Notes: a model not told the origin generated them from the sequence alone. Counted from the first letter of the stretch, positions 1 through 7,331 are shown. The stretch: DNA of 7,556 bases from an uncultured Candidatus Planktophila sp. (GCA_937927965.1 CALEZA010000025.1:1-7556), one strand, 5' to 3'. Numbers and translations are program-made.

Positions 1-422
1 ATGCAAAGGCTGCAGTAGAAGAAGGAATCGTTGCCGGTGGTGGCGTTGCACTTCTTCAGGCAGCAACAGCAGCATTTAAGAAACTCTCACTTGAAGGTGA
101 TGAAGCAACAGGTGCTCGTATTGTTGAAGTCTCTATCGAAGCCCCACTCAAGCAGATTGCAGTCAATGCAGGTCTTGAAGGTGGAGTAATTGTTGAGAAG
201 GTTCGCCATCTCGAAGCTGGCTTTGGTCTAAACGCTGCAACAGGTGAGTATGTGGACATGATTAAATCTGGCATCATCGATCCAGCTAAGGTCACACGCT
301 CTGCTCTCCAGAATGCAGCATCAATCGCAGCGCTCTTCATTACAACAGAGGCAGTTATTACAGATAAGCCAGAGCCAAAGGGTGCAACACCTGCAGCAAC
401 TGGTGGAGACATGGACTTCTAA
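1..422 (+). CDS. groEL: 60 kDa chaperonin GroEL, C-terminal part (5' end outside window)
   Basis: This is the last 139 residues of the ATP-dependent cytosolic protein-folding chaperonin; the reading frame enters with the first full codon at position 3. Visible signatures of the C-terminal equatorial domain are [15 protein letters not shown] near fragment residue 4, the nucleotide-contacting [10 protein letters not shown] at about 77-86 with Asp93 in IIDP, and [14 protein letters not shown] at about 96-109. The tail ends in GGDMDF and lacks the long Gly-Gly-Met repeat of the E. coli protein; from memory, actinobacterial GroEL2-type proteins end in a similar way. The apical domain, the catalytic Asp near position 398 and any upstream HrcA/CIRCE site lie outside the window. 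The stop codon shares one base with the start of the DUF3027 gene, so the two are probably co-transcribed. Identification is secure; which paralogue it is cannot be decided here. Confidence 0.97.
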   Translation, partial: AKAAVEEGIVAGGGVALLQAATAAFKKLSLEGDEATGARIVEVSIEAPLKQIAVNAGLEGGVIVEKVRHLEAGFGLNAATGEYVDMIKSGIIDPAKVTRSALQNAASIAALFITTEAVITDKPEPKGATPAATGGDMDF

Positions 423-1087
423 TGAAGCCCTTTGATGCGCAGTCAATCGCTCGTGATGCAGCTTTAGCAGAAGCTGAATTTGCATCTCAGGTGGGAGATT
501 TCATCTCCGTCGAATACGACGATGACAATCGCATCGCAACATATCTCTTCAATGCAGATATTTCGGGATACCGAGGTTGGCGTTGGGGCATCACAATTGC
601 AAAGGTTGATGATGCTGCAACGCCAACTATCTGTGATGTCGTAGTACTTCCAGGTCCTGATTCACTTCTTGCACCAGATCACATTCCATACCGTGATCGC
701 ATCGTGCCTGAAGACATTACACCTGGCGTAATTGTTCCAAGTCTTACCGATGACACTCGACTTGTTCCTGGTGTAAATGCACTTGCACAAGATGAAGATC
801 TCGATGCAACTCAGGTTTTTGATCTTGGATTGATGCGCCCACGAGTTCTCTCGATTGAAGGACGCGATCAAGCATCAAAGCGTTGGTATGCATCCGATCG
901 CGGTCCATCCTCACCACTTGCAGAGCAGGCACCAAAGCCTTGTTCTTCATGCGGATTCTTCGTTCCATTGGCGGGCTCACTCCGATCATCTTTTGGAGTC
1001 TGCGCCAATGCGATTGCCCCTGATGACGCCCGCGTAGTCTCTCTTGACCATGGGTGCGGCGCTCACAGCGAAGCTACCTTCGCATAA
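422..1087 (+). CDS. DUF3027 family protein, putative zinc-binding, unknown function
   Basis: This 221-residue soluble protein matches the actinobacterial DUF3027 family as I remember it. The recognisable blocks are GYRGWRWGITIA at residues 49-60, VVVLPGPDSLLAP at 73-85, RPRVLSIEGRDQASKRWY at about 139-156, and a C-terminal block with CSSCGFFVPLAGSLR from residue 174 and DHGCGAHSE at 209-217. Cys174, Cys177, Cys194 and Cys212, with His210 and His215 nearby, form a plausible zinc ribbon (inference). No signal peptide or membrane helix is visible. The ATG overlaps the groEL stop as TAATG. The nearest GGAG lies about 14 bases upstream, which is far for a ribosome binding site, so translation probably depends on re-initiation after groEL. 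The cold-shock gene follows 98 bp downstream. Function is unknown; the link to groEL is positional only. Confidence 0.88.
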   Translation: MKPFDAQSIARDAALAEAEFASQVGDFISVEYDDDNRIATYLFNADISGYRGWRWGITIAKVDDAATPTICDVVVLPGPDSLLAPDHIPYRDRIVPEDITPGVIVPSLTDDTRLVPGVNALAQDEDLDATQVFDLGLMRPRVLSIEGRDQASKRWYASDRGPSSPLAEQAPKPCSSCGFFVPLAGSLRSSFGVCANAIAPDDARVVSLDHGCGAHSEATFA

Positions 1088-1170
1088 AACCGACTACCGC
1101 CCTCTCTGCTGAGTGAGTTAAACTAACCCCCTGCCCGAATCCCCTCGGCTACACGAGTACTGAAATATCT

Positions 1171-1177
1171 AAAGGAG
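1171..1177 (+). promoter_or_regulatory. Ribosome binding site of the cold-shock gene
   Basis: AAAGGAG lies eight bases before the ATG at 1186 and is one of the strongest Shine-Dalgarno sequences in the window. It fixes the start that yields MPTGRVKW, the usual N-terminus of this family. The 98-bp gap 1088-1185 contains a possible -10 element (TAAACT, 1119-1124) but no convincing -35 at normal spacing, so I do not call a promoter there. Confidence 0.8.
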
Positions 1178-1185
1178 TATCCACT

Positions 1186-1569
1186 ATGCCTACAGGTCGC
1201 GTGAAATGGTTCTCCCTGGAAAAAGGTTTTGGCTTTATCTCATCTGATGAAGGCGAAGATGTTTATCTCGCAGCATCAGCGCTTCCATCAGGCGTTCCAA
1301 CAGTTAAACCAGGCACAAAGCTTGAGTTCTCTGTGATTGATAGCCGCAAGGGACCACAGGCTATGTCTGTGCATATCGTTGAAGCGCCAACTTCACTTGC
1401 AGAAAATGCTCGCATTGGAAACGATGATCTTGCAGCAATTATTGAAGACACAATCAAAATGCTCGACAAGGTTGGAAACGGTCTTCGCCATGGTCGTCAC
1501 CCATCTGGTGCTGAAGCAGAGCGTCTTGGTCGCGTTCTTCGCGGTATCGCATCTCAACTAGAGAGCTAA
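1186..1569 (+). CDS. Cold-shock domain protein, 127-residue actinobacterial type
   Basis: The protein has an OB-fold cold-shock domain at residues 1-66, expected to bind single-stranded RNA or DNA in the cytoplasm, and a helical charged extension at about 67-127. The domain starts MPTGRVKWF and has an intact RNP1 motif KGFGFI at 13-18. The RNP2 region, normally close to VFVHxSA, reads VYLAASA at 26-32: the usual Phe is Tyr and the nucleic-acid-contacting His is Ala. The extension (DDLAAIIEDTIKMLDKV at 80-96, ending in LGRVLRGIASQLES) resembles, from memory, the C-terminus of the equivalent Streptomyces protein, so it is a family trait and not a random fusion. The gene lies downstream of the DUF3027 gene, probably with its own or a shared promoter, and converges on the DUF2530 gene with a 10-bp gap. 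Family is secure; nucleic-acid affinity is uncertain because of the RNP2 changes. Confidence 0.93.
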   Translation: MPTGRVKWFSLEKGFGFISSDEGEDVYLAASALPSGVPTVKPGTKLEFSVIDSRKGPQAMSVHIVEAPTSLAENARIGNDDLAAIIEDTIKMLDKVGNGLRHGRHPSGAEAERLGRVLRGIASQLES

Positions 1570-1586
1570 TTTAAGTTTTCTAAATT
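1568..1586. terminator. Weak AT-rich hairpin between convergent genes
   Basis: AATTTA (1568-1573) and TAAATT (1581-1586) are perfect inverted arms around a seven-base loop, AGTTTTC. The structure covers the 10-bp gap between the cold-shock gene and the DUF2530 gene and reaches into both stop-codon regions. Being symmetrical, it could mark transcript ends on both strands. It has no GC pairs in the stem and no clear T-run, so it would be weak. It may simply be chance in AT-rich sequence. Confidence 0.25.
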
Positions 1587-1780
1587 CCACTCTTGCGATT
1601 GCGTCGTATGGAGTAACGAATTCCTGTGACACCTAAGGCTGCGCCCACAACGCATGTCCAAAGAATCTTTGCGTCTGCTCCTGCCGCAAGTGCAACGACA
1701 AAGGCAGCAACCCAGCAGATTGTTCCAATAGCCACTAGAGTTACAACAGAATTAATTGTTGATTTCTCAGATGATGTCAT
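1580..1780 (-). CDS. Small two-helix membrane protein, DUF2530-like
   Basis: This 66-residue protein has a short polar N-terminus (MTSSEKST), one hydrophobic segment at about residues 11-33 and a second at about 39-54, then a basic tail with RYSIRRNRKSG. Two membrane helices with a positively charged cytoplasmic end are expected. Size, the W-TC motif before the second helix, and the position beside an MFS gene match the actinobacterial DUF2530 family as I recall it; the family has no known function. The start lies 12 bp from the divergent MFS start. No Shine-Dalgarno sequence precedes it, but a -10-like TAGGCT ends six bases before the ATG, which suggests a leaderless transcript. It converges with the cold-shock gene. 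The family name rests on pattern and context and should be tested by a profile search. Confidence 0.75.
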   Translation of the reverse strand: MTSSEKSTINSVVTLVAIGTICWVAAFVVALAAGADAKILWTCVVGAALGVTGIRYSIRRNRKSGI

Positions 1781-1785
1781 GGAAG
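1781..1785 (+). promoter_or_regulatory. Ribosome binding site of the first MFS gene
   Basis: GGAAG lies seven bases before the ATG at 1793 and supports that start. It occupies the 12-bp gap between the divergent start codons, so any promoter for the MFS gene must lie inside the DUF2530-like gene. I could not pick a convincing one there. Confidence 0.55.
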
Positions 1786-1786
1786 T

Positions 1787-1814
1787 AGCCTAATGCGTAG
1801 AGCGGTGGATTCAA
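1787..1814 (-). promoter_or_regulatory. Candidate leaderless promoter of the DUF2530-like gene
   Basis: Read on the minus strand, TTGAAT (plus positions 1809-1814) is followed by a 16-base spacer and TAGGCT (1787-1792). TAGGCT fits the actinobacterial -10 pattern TANNNT. Six bases separate it from the ATG at 1780, so the transcript would begin at or next to the start codon. That agrees with the lack of a Shine-Dalgarno sequence. The promoter lies across the start of the divergent MFS gene. Confidence 0.45.
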
Positions 1815-3055
1815 AAGGAAACTGGCGTTCATTTCGCCACCGTAATTTCCGCATCCTCTTTCCTGCTAACGCACTCTCTAATATCGGAACTTGGGCTCAG
1901 CGCGTTGCTCAAGATTGGCTTGTCTTAGAGCTCACCGATAACAATGGTGGAGCACTGGGCTTAGTAACAGCTGTTCAATTTGCCCCAGTGCTCTTCTTTA
2001 GTCTTCACGGCGGAGCTCTTGCAGATCGAGTCAATAAGAGAAAACTGCTTATCGCCACCAACATTGTTGCAGCACTTGCCTGCTATGGAATTGGAATTTT
2101 AGTTGTTATTGATCGCATTGAACTTTGGCATGTGTTTGTGGGTGCAGCAGTTCTTGGAATCTCATCTGCAATTGATGCTCCAATCCGCCAGGCATTCACC
2201 TCGGAGATAGTTGGGCACTCCGATGTGGCCAATGCAGTGAGCCTTAATTCCGCTAATTTCAACGCTGGGCGCCTTGTGGGACCTGCAATGTCTGGCTTTC
2301 TTATCGCCCATTTCAGCACTGGTCCATCCTTCATTATCAATGCAACCACCTACTTATTTGTTATCGCAGCTCTTCTAGCTATGAGAGAGAAGGATTTCTT
2401 CATCCATAAAAAAGAAGAGACTTTGGGCACTGTTAAAGAAGGTATTCGCTATGCATTGGCCCGTCCAGACCTGTATGTGGTGATGCTCCTTATTTTCTTT
2501 GCAGCAACATTTGGATTGAACTTTCAAATCTTTAATGCACTCATGGCAACTAAAGAATTTGGCAAAGGACCTGCTTCATATGGTCTCCTTGGAACCTTTA
2601 TCGCCATCGGATCGCTGAGTGGAGCTCTTGTGAGCGCACGGATGGATAGCTTTAGAAACACTCGTACGATTATTCGACTAGGAATCGCCTTCTCCATTGT
2701 TGTTCTGATTCTCTCTATCGCGCCGTCTTATATCTGGTACTCCATCTGGTTACCTATATGTGGATTCTCTGCGCTGACTATGTTGATCTCGGCAAATTCA
2801 TATGTTCAAACACATAGTGACCCCGCCGTGCGAGGTCGAGTGATGGGTATCTATCTTCTTATCTTTATGGGAGGAACTCCCTTTGGTTCACTTCTTATTG
2901 GTTATCTGACCGAAGCAATTGGCGTAAGAGAGACGGTTGCCACTTGCGGAGGTATATCCCTTGCTGCAGCACTCACAATCTGGTTCTTCTTCAACGATAG
3001 AGTTGATGCACCAGAAGATCTTCGAGTCTCTAGTGTTCTGCCTTCGCCGGAATAA
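1793..3055 (+). CDS. MFS transporter, MFS_3 / EntS-like efflux type
   Basis: This 420-residue inner-membrane protein of the major facilitator superfamily probably has 12 helices, with a central loop near residues 198-215 (EKDFFIHKKEE). The N-terminal block FRHRNFRILFPANALSNIGTW at about 14-34 and VAQDWLVLELT at 38-48 are typical of the MFS_3 (EntS-like, DHA3) group. Motif A appears as GGALADRVNKRKLL at 73-86. Other family marks are DAPIRQAF at 128-135, GRLVGPAMSGFLI at about 159-171 and PAVRGRVMGIYLL at 344-356. Such proteins usually export small molecules by proton antiport; substrates include drugs and siderophores. The substrate cannot be read from sequence. The start is backed by GGAAG seven bases upstream. 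The gene runs divergently from the DUF2530-like gene, and its last 26 bases overlap the end of the opposite-strand transporter. Confidence 0.9.
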   Translation: MRRAVDSKGNWRSFRHRNFRILFPANALSNIGTWAQRVAQDWLVLELTDNNGGALGLVTAVQFAPVLFFSLHGGALADRVNKRKLLIATNIVAALACYGIGILVVIDRIELWHVFVGAAVLGISSAIDAPIRQAFTSEIVGHSDVANAVSLNSANFNAGRLVGPAMSGFLIAHFSTGPSFIINATTYLFVIAALLAMREKDFFIHKKEETLGTVKEGIRYALARPDLYVVMLLIFFAATFGLNFQIFNALMATKEFGKGPASYGLLGTFIAIGSLSGALVSARMDSFRNTRTIIRLGIAFSIVVLILSIAPSYIWYSIWLPICGFSALTMLISANSYVQTHSDPAVRGRVMGIYLLIFMGGTPFGSLLIGYLTEAIGVRETVATCGGISLAAALTIWFFFNDRVDAPEDLRVSSVLPSPE

Positions 3056-4180
3056 TGCGAACAATTGCGATAGCGATCAGAATCAACACCGGCACCATCA
3101 TGTAAGCGCGGGAAATTCCAAAACTATCTCCTAAAACACCAAGCAAAAATGGCGCTCCACCAATTGCAATACCTGCAGCAAGTGAGCTCTTGCCAATTGC
3201 AAGCTCTGGTCGTCCTTGGCTATGGCTAATTAAGCGCAGCGATGTCAGCGCAAATTGCATAGAAATACCAAGACCGTTGAGCAGTAACGCCACCAAGCTA
3301 ATTGCAAGGTTATGAGAGAGCCAGATGCCAAAGAAGCTGAAGAGTTGAAGGAGAAGAACTGCTGTTAATTGGTGATCAAGTGAGAGTTTATGCATCACTC
3401 TTCCACCAAAGAAGCGTCCTATAGCCATTCCTATTCCCAACGCCATAATGGCAATTGTGGAAATAGCTGCAGTGGCATCTGTTCTATCTCTCACGAGAGC
3501 TGCAGCCCAGAAAGCTGTTGCAAACTCAGTTGAGATAGTTGCGATAAATCCAACCCAAGTGATCCAGAAGGCGGCAGAGAGTTTTCCGCTCTGTGGACCA
3601 TCACTTGTTGGCACATGAGCCTCTGCACTCTTCTCGCGGCGGAAGAAGAAGAGGTAGAGAGCAACAGGAAGGATTACAACAAGACCTAAGCGCCAGAAAT
3701 CTGGAGCGGTCTGAGCAATAGTTCCAATTGTGAATGTGCCAAGAACATATCCTGCAGAGGCAACACCATTTGCTTGTGCAACTGCAATAGGAGCCATGGC
3801 TCCGTAGTGACCATTAAGAGAAACGACAAAAGAGTTAATTACTGTTGAGCATCCGTAGCCTGTAACAAGTGCTGCAAGGATTGTCAGCTGCACAGGTTGC
3901 ACGAGTGCAAGTGCAAGAAGCCCAAAAGAGAAGATGATCAATCCCAACCAACCAGCGTTGGCGCGACCAAATCTGTGAGCTAGATAAGGAATGGTTAAAC
4001 CAGAGAGAATTGATGCAATTCCCATTGCAGTTCCATGGAGACCAGCAATGGTGAGAGAAGTACCTTGATCTGCTCTTAAGAGTGGCTGTGATGGACCGAA
4101 GCCCCCGAGAAAGAAGTTAACGACAAGGGTTTGTAATGCGATCGTCCAGAAGAAACGGTCGCGTTTGATTGTTACTGGCA

Positions 4181-4181
<1 letters not shown>
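3030..4181 (-). CDS. MFS transporter (MFS_1 type), last gene of the pdxH-serC operon
   Basis: This 383-residue protein probably has 12 membrane helices. The first follows a short basic N-terminus (MPVTIKRDR), and a polar central loop runs at about residues 181-202 (RREKSAEAHVPTSDGP). Motif A is degenerate in the N-half (YLAHRFGRANAGW, 66-78) and has an echo in the C-half (GRFFGGRVMHK, 255-265). It is not similar to the neighbouring MFS protein beyond the general fold, so this is not a recent duplication. Its ATG overlaps the serC stop as TAATG, which implies translational coupling and co-transcription with serC and pdxH. Serine, a related amino acid or a B6 vitamer is a context-based guess at the substrate; a general drug exporter is equally possible. 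Its end overlaps the convergent MFS gene by 26 bp, with no separate terminator visible. Confidence 0.88.
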
Positions 4182-5302
<1,121 letters not shown>

Positions 5303-5308
5303 CTAAGA

Positions 5309-6019
5309 CTACGGGTAGTACCTATGCAGCGCCCAATCAGAAGATGTGTCAGGTCGCTCATAGCGGAGGCGATCATGTAAGCGTGAGTAGCGCCCCTGCC
5401 AGAACTCAATACTTGTTGGTAATACACGAAAGCCGCCCCAATGTGGTGGGCAAGGAACTTCACTGCCTTCAGGCCACTTTGCAGCAGCTCCTTCATATCG
5501 CTGCTCTAACTCTTCACGAGATGCAAGAGGAGATGATTGTGCAGAAGCCCATGCACCGATTTGAGATGACCACGGTCTGGATGCAAAGTATTTCTCTGAC
5601 TCTTCTCTCTCAATCTTTGATGCAAACCCTGAGATGCTCACCTGTCGCTCCATTGCATACCAAGGAAAGAGAAGAGTCACCTGCGGATTGAGATCAATAG
5701 CTTGTGCTTTGCGAGAGTTGTAATTGGTGAAGAAGGTAAATCCTCCTTCTGAAATATCTTTCAAGAGAACTGTGCGAGTAGAGATTGCATCTGTTCCATC
5801 TGCTGTGCCAAGAGTAGATAGGACCATTGCATTTGCCTCCACGATTACCGGATTGGCAGCAGCTTCGGCTAACCACTTCGTGAATGCGGCAAAGGGATCG
5901 TCGGGAAGGGCTAAGCCTTCGGCCCCGTAGGAGCGGCGCATTGCCGAGATGGATTCACGGGTGAGGTCGTTCTGGGGGCTCTCTGCGCTCATAGGTGTAT
6001 CGAACCTCACTTTTGCCAT
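5309..6019 (-). CDS. pdxH: Pyridoxine/pyridoxamine 5'-phosphate oxidase
   Basis: This FMN-dependent enzyme oxidises pyridoxine or pyridoxamine 5'-phosphate to pyridoxal 5'-phosphate in B6 salvage; it is usually a cytosolic dimer. Numbered from the chosen ATG (236 residues), the marks are MRRSYGAEGL at 27-36, FMN-site residues in RTVLLK (82-87) and NYNSRKAQ (99-106), LLFPWYAMERQV at about 116-127, SQIGAWAS at 152-159, WGGFRV at 194-199 and EFWQGRYSRLHDR at 205-217. Three starts are possible: GTG at 6052, ATG at 6019 and ATG at 5992. I prefer 6019 because GGAAG lies eight bases upstream. Homologue length would also allow 5992 (227 residues). It heads the operon pdxH-serC-MFS and runs divergently from citrate synthase. 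Function is secure; the start is not. Confidence 0.93.
   Translation of the reverse strand: MAKVRFDTPMSAESPQNDLTRESISAMRRSYGAEGLALPDDPFAAFTKWLAEAAANPVIVEANAMVLSTLGTADGTDAISTRTVLLKDISEGGFTFFTNYNSRKAQAIDLNPQVTLLFPWYAMERQVSISGFASKIEREESEKYFASRPWSSQIGAWASAQSSPLASREELEQRYEGAAAKWPEGSEVPCPPHWGGFRVLPTSIEFWQGRYSRLHDRLRYERPDTSSDWALHRYYP
5961..6010 (-). promoter_or_regulatory. Inverted repeat enclosing an alternative pdxH start codon
   Basis: On the minus strand, GTGAGGTTCG (6010-6001) can pair with CGACCTCAC (5969-5961), giving nine base pairs with one bulged T. The 31-base loop contains the ATG at 5992, and the stem contains GAGG, the only Shine-Dalgarno-like sequence before that ATG. If 5992 is the real start, this hairpin could limit translation. 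If 6019 is the start, it is only coding sequence. It may be coincidental. Confidence 0.3.
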
Positions 6020-6027
6020 GAGTGCAT

Positions 6028-6032
6028 CTTCC
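6028..6032 (-). promoter_or_regulatory. Probable pdxH ribosome binding site
   Basis: GGAAG on the minus strand lies eight bases before the ATG at 6019. This is better spacing than for either rival start: GAGG is 12 bases from the ATG at 5992, and the GTG at 6052 follows a GC-rich run with no clear purine-rich site. It is the reason for the chosen start. Confidence 0.5.
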
Positions 6033-6048
6033 AGCCCGGTGGTCGCCA

Positions 6049-6067
6049 GCACCCCCGCGGCGGGTGC
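6049..6067. repeat. GC-rich inverted repeat in the pdxH/citA divergent region
   Basis: GCACCC (6049-6054) and GGGTGC (6062-6067) are perfect six-base arms around CCGCGGC. A further GCAC at 6075-6078 pairs with the GTGC at 6064-6067 across a seven-base spacer, so three GCAC/GTGC half-sites lie within 30 bp. The tract is clearly more GC-rich than its surroundings. It could be a repressor operator for one or both divergent genes, or a leader hairpin of pdxH. I could not identify clear -35/-10 pairs for either gene between 6053 and 6123. Confidence 0.35.
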
Positions 6068-6094
6068 AGAATTGGCACAAGATTTACCGCCGAA

Positions 6095-6113
6095 AGTCGG
6101 AATTAATAGTCGG
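6095..6113 (+). repeat. Direct repeat AGTCGG upstream of citrate synthase
   Basis: AGTCGG occurs at 6095-6100 and again at 6108-6113, separated by AATTAAT. The second copy runs into the ribosome binding site. A tandem half-site this close to the start could bind a regulator, but a six-base match 13 bp apart is also easy to find by chance. Confidence 0.2.
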
Positions 6114-6117
6114 GGAG
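6112..6117 (+). promoter_or_regulatory. Ribosome binding site deciding the citA GTG start
   Basis: GGGGAG lies six bases before the GTG at 6124. This supports the GTG start (protein VSDDFKPGLEG, initiating as Met) over the in-frame ATG at 6022, whose 34 extra residues are unlike citrate synthase and overlap the start of divergent pdxH. Confidence 0.75.
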
Positions 6118-6123
6118 TACACA

Positions 6124-7239
6124 GTGTCAGATGATTTCAAGCCAGGTCTAGAAGGCGTCATCGCTTTTGAATCAGAGATCGCAGAGCCAGATAAAGAAGG
6201 TAGTGCTCTTCGTTATCGCGGTGTCGACATTGAAGACCTCGTAGGTCGAGTCTCTTTCGGAAATGTATGGGGACTTTTGGTCGATGATGAATTCAATCCT
6301 GGTCTTCCTAATGCAGAGCCATTCCCACTACCTGTTCACTCAGGTGATGTGCGAGTAGATGTTCAATCTGCAATTGCAATGCTTGCACCAGCATGGGGCT
6401 TTAAGCCACTCCTTGATATTGACGATGTAGAAGCTCGCAACAACCTTGCTCGCACATCTGTCATGGTTCTTTCATACCTTGCACAAGCTGCTCGCGGAAT
6501 CGTGGCACCAGCTGTTCCTGAATCAGAGATTGATAAGGCACACACAGTTGTTGAGCGCATGATGATCCGTTGGCGCGGAGAGCCTGATCCACTTCATGTT
6601 CGTGCAATTGATGCTTACTTTGTATCAGCTGCAGAGCACGGAATGAATGCATCAACTTTCACATCTCGTGTTATTGCTTCAACTGGAGCAGATGTTGCGG
6701 CTGCGCTCTCTGGTGCAATCGGTGCAATGTCTGGACCACTTCATGGTGGCGCTCCTTCACGCGTTCTTCATATGATTGAAGAAGTTGAAAAGACAGGCAA
6801 CGCAGAGGCATATGTGAAAGATCTCCTTGATCGCAAAGAGCGCTTGATGGGATTTGGTCACCGTGTTTATCGCGCAGAAGATCCACGCGCTCGCACATTG
6901 CGTCGCACTGCAAAGGAATTGAACGCACCTCGTTACGAAGTTGCTGAAGCACTTGAGAAGGCTGCACTCAAGGAACTTCGTGAGCGCCAACCAGATCGTG
7001 TGCTTGAGACCAATGTTGAGTTCTGGGCTGCAATCATCTTGGACTTCGCTGAAGTTCCAGCACCACTCTTTACATCAATGTTTACAGCAGCTCGCACAGC
7101 GGGTTGGTCTGCACATATCCTTGAGCAAAAGCGCACAGGTCGTTTGATCCGTCCATCTGCTCGATATATCGGCAAGGGTCCTCGTAAGCCTGAGGATGTT
7201 GCTGGCTGGGATGCGACCGTGGAGCAGCTCCACAAGTAA
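6124..7239 (+). CDS. citA: Citrate synthase, actinobacterial CitA type
   Basis: This 371-residue enzyme condenses acetyl-CoA and oxaloacetate to citrate, the first step of the TCA cycle. Numbered from the GTG, the marks are LRYRGVDIEDLVG (29-41), RWRGEPDP (149-156), EHGMNASTF with His172, GPLHGGAPSRV with active-site His207, FGHRVYR with His246 and Arg250, and the C-terminal HILEQKRTGRLIRPSARYIG. The catalytic Asp normally found in a NVDF-like motif is Glu299 here (NVEFWAA, 297-303); from memory the Streptomyces protein has the same Glu, so this is probably a branch trait. The whole sequence closely resembles the second citrate synthase of Streptomyces. It runs divergently from pdxH, an arrangement I also recall from Streptomyces. 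A strong terminator follows. A 2-methylcitrate synthase is the main alternative, less likely because no prp genes are nearby. Confidence 0.93.
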   Translation: MSDDFKPGLEGVIAFESEIAEPDKEGSALRYRGVDIEDLVGRVSFGNVWGLLVDDEFNPGLPNAEPFPLPVHSGDVRVDVQSAIAMLAPAWGFKPLLDIDDVEARNNLARTSVMVLSYLAQAARGIVAPAVPESEIDKAHTVVERMMIRWRGEPDPLHVRAIDAYFVSAAEHGMNASTFTSRVIASTGADVAAALSGAIGAMSGPLHGGAPSRVLHMIEEVEKTGNAEAYVKDLLDRKERLMGFGHRVYRAEDPRARTLRRTAKELNAPRYEVAEALEKAALKELRERQPDRVLETNVEFWAAIILDFAEVPAPLFTSMFTAARTAGWSAHILEQKRTGRLIRPSARYIGKGPRKPEDVAGWDATVEQLHK

Positions 7240-7263
7240 GCCTGCGCGTTATAACAATTTGGT

Positions 7264-7289
7264 AAAGGGGCCTTATATAAGGCCCCTTT
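7264..7289 (+). terminator. Perfect palindromic terminator after citrate synthase
   Basis: The 26 bases form a perfect palindrome centred between 7276 and 7277; each arm contains AAAGGGGCC or its complement, and the centre is TATA. The RNA hairpin would have about 11 base pairs and a four-base loop. It begins 25 bases after the citrate synthase stop. The descending arm ends in TTT followed by CCTCATTT, so the U-tract is short. It separates citA from the next gene, whose promoter follows. Confidence 0.85.
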
Positions 7290-7302
7290 CCTCATTTCAC
7301 GG

Positions 7303-7331
7303 TTGACCCATAAGGGTAGATAAGGTGGAAT
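7303..7331 (+). promoter_or_regulatory. Candidate promoter of the solute-binding protein gene
   Basis: TTGACC (7303-7308) matches five of six bases of the -35 consensus. Seventeen bases later TGGAAT (7326-7331) matches four of six bases of the -10 consensus. Transcription would then start near 7338 and give a leader of about 45 bases. TAAGGT at 7321-7326 is an alternative -10 but with only a 12-base spacer. The site lies just after the citA terminator, as expected for a new transcription unit. Confidence 0.4.

Noticed and set aside
56..412. 118-codon open frame on the minus strand opposite groEL
   Set aside because: It lies fully within groEL, has low-complexity Ala/Ser composition and matches no family I know; it is an antisense shadow of a conserved gene.
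1088..1185. Cold-shock RNA thermosensor or riboswitch in the leader of the cold-shock gene
   Set aside because: I see no extended complementary arms that would cover the ribosome binding site; the leader is short and looks unstructured by eye.
6022..6123. 34-residue N-terminal extension of citrate synthase from an upstream ATG
   Set aside because: The extension does not resemble the family, overlaps the divergent pdxH start, and a GTG with a good ribosome binding site at 6112-6117 gives the expected N-terminus.
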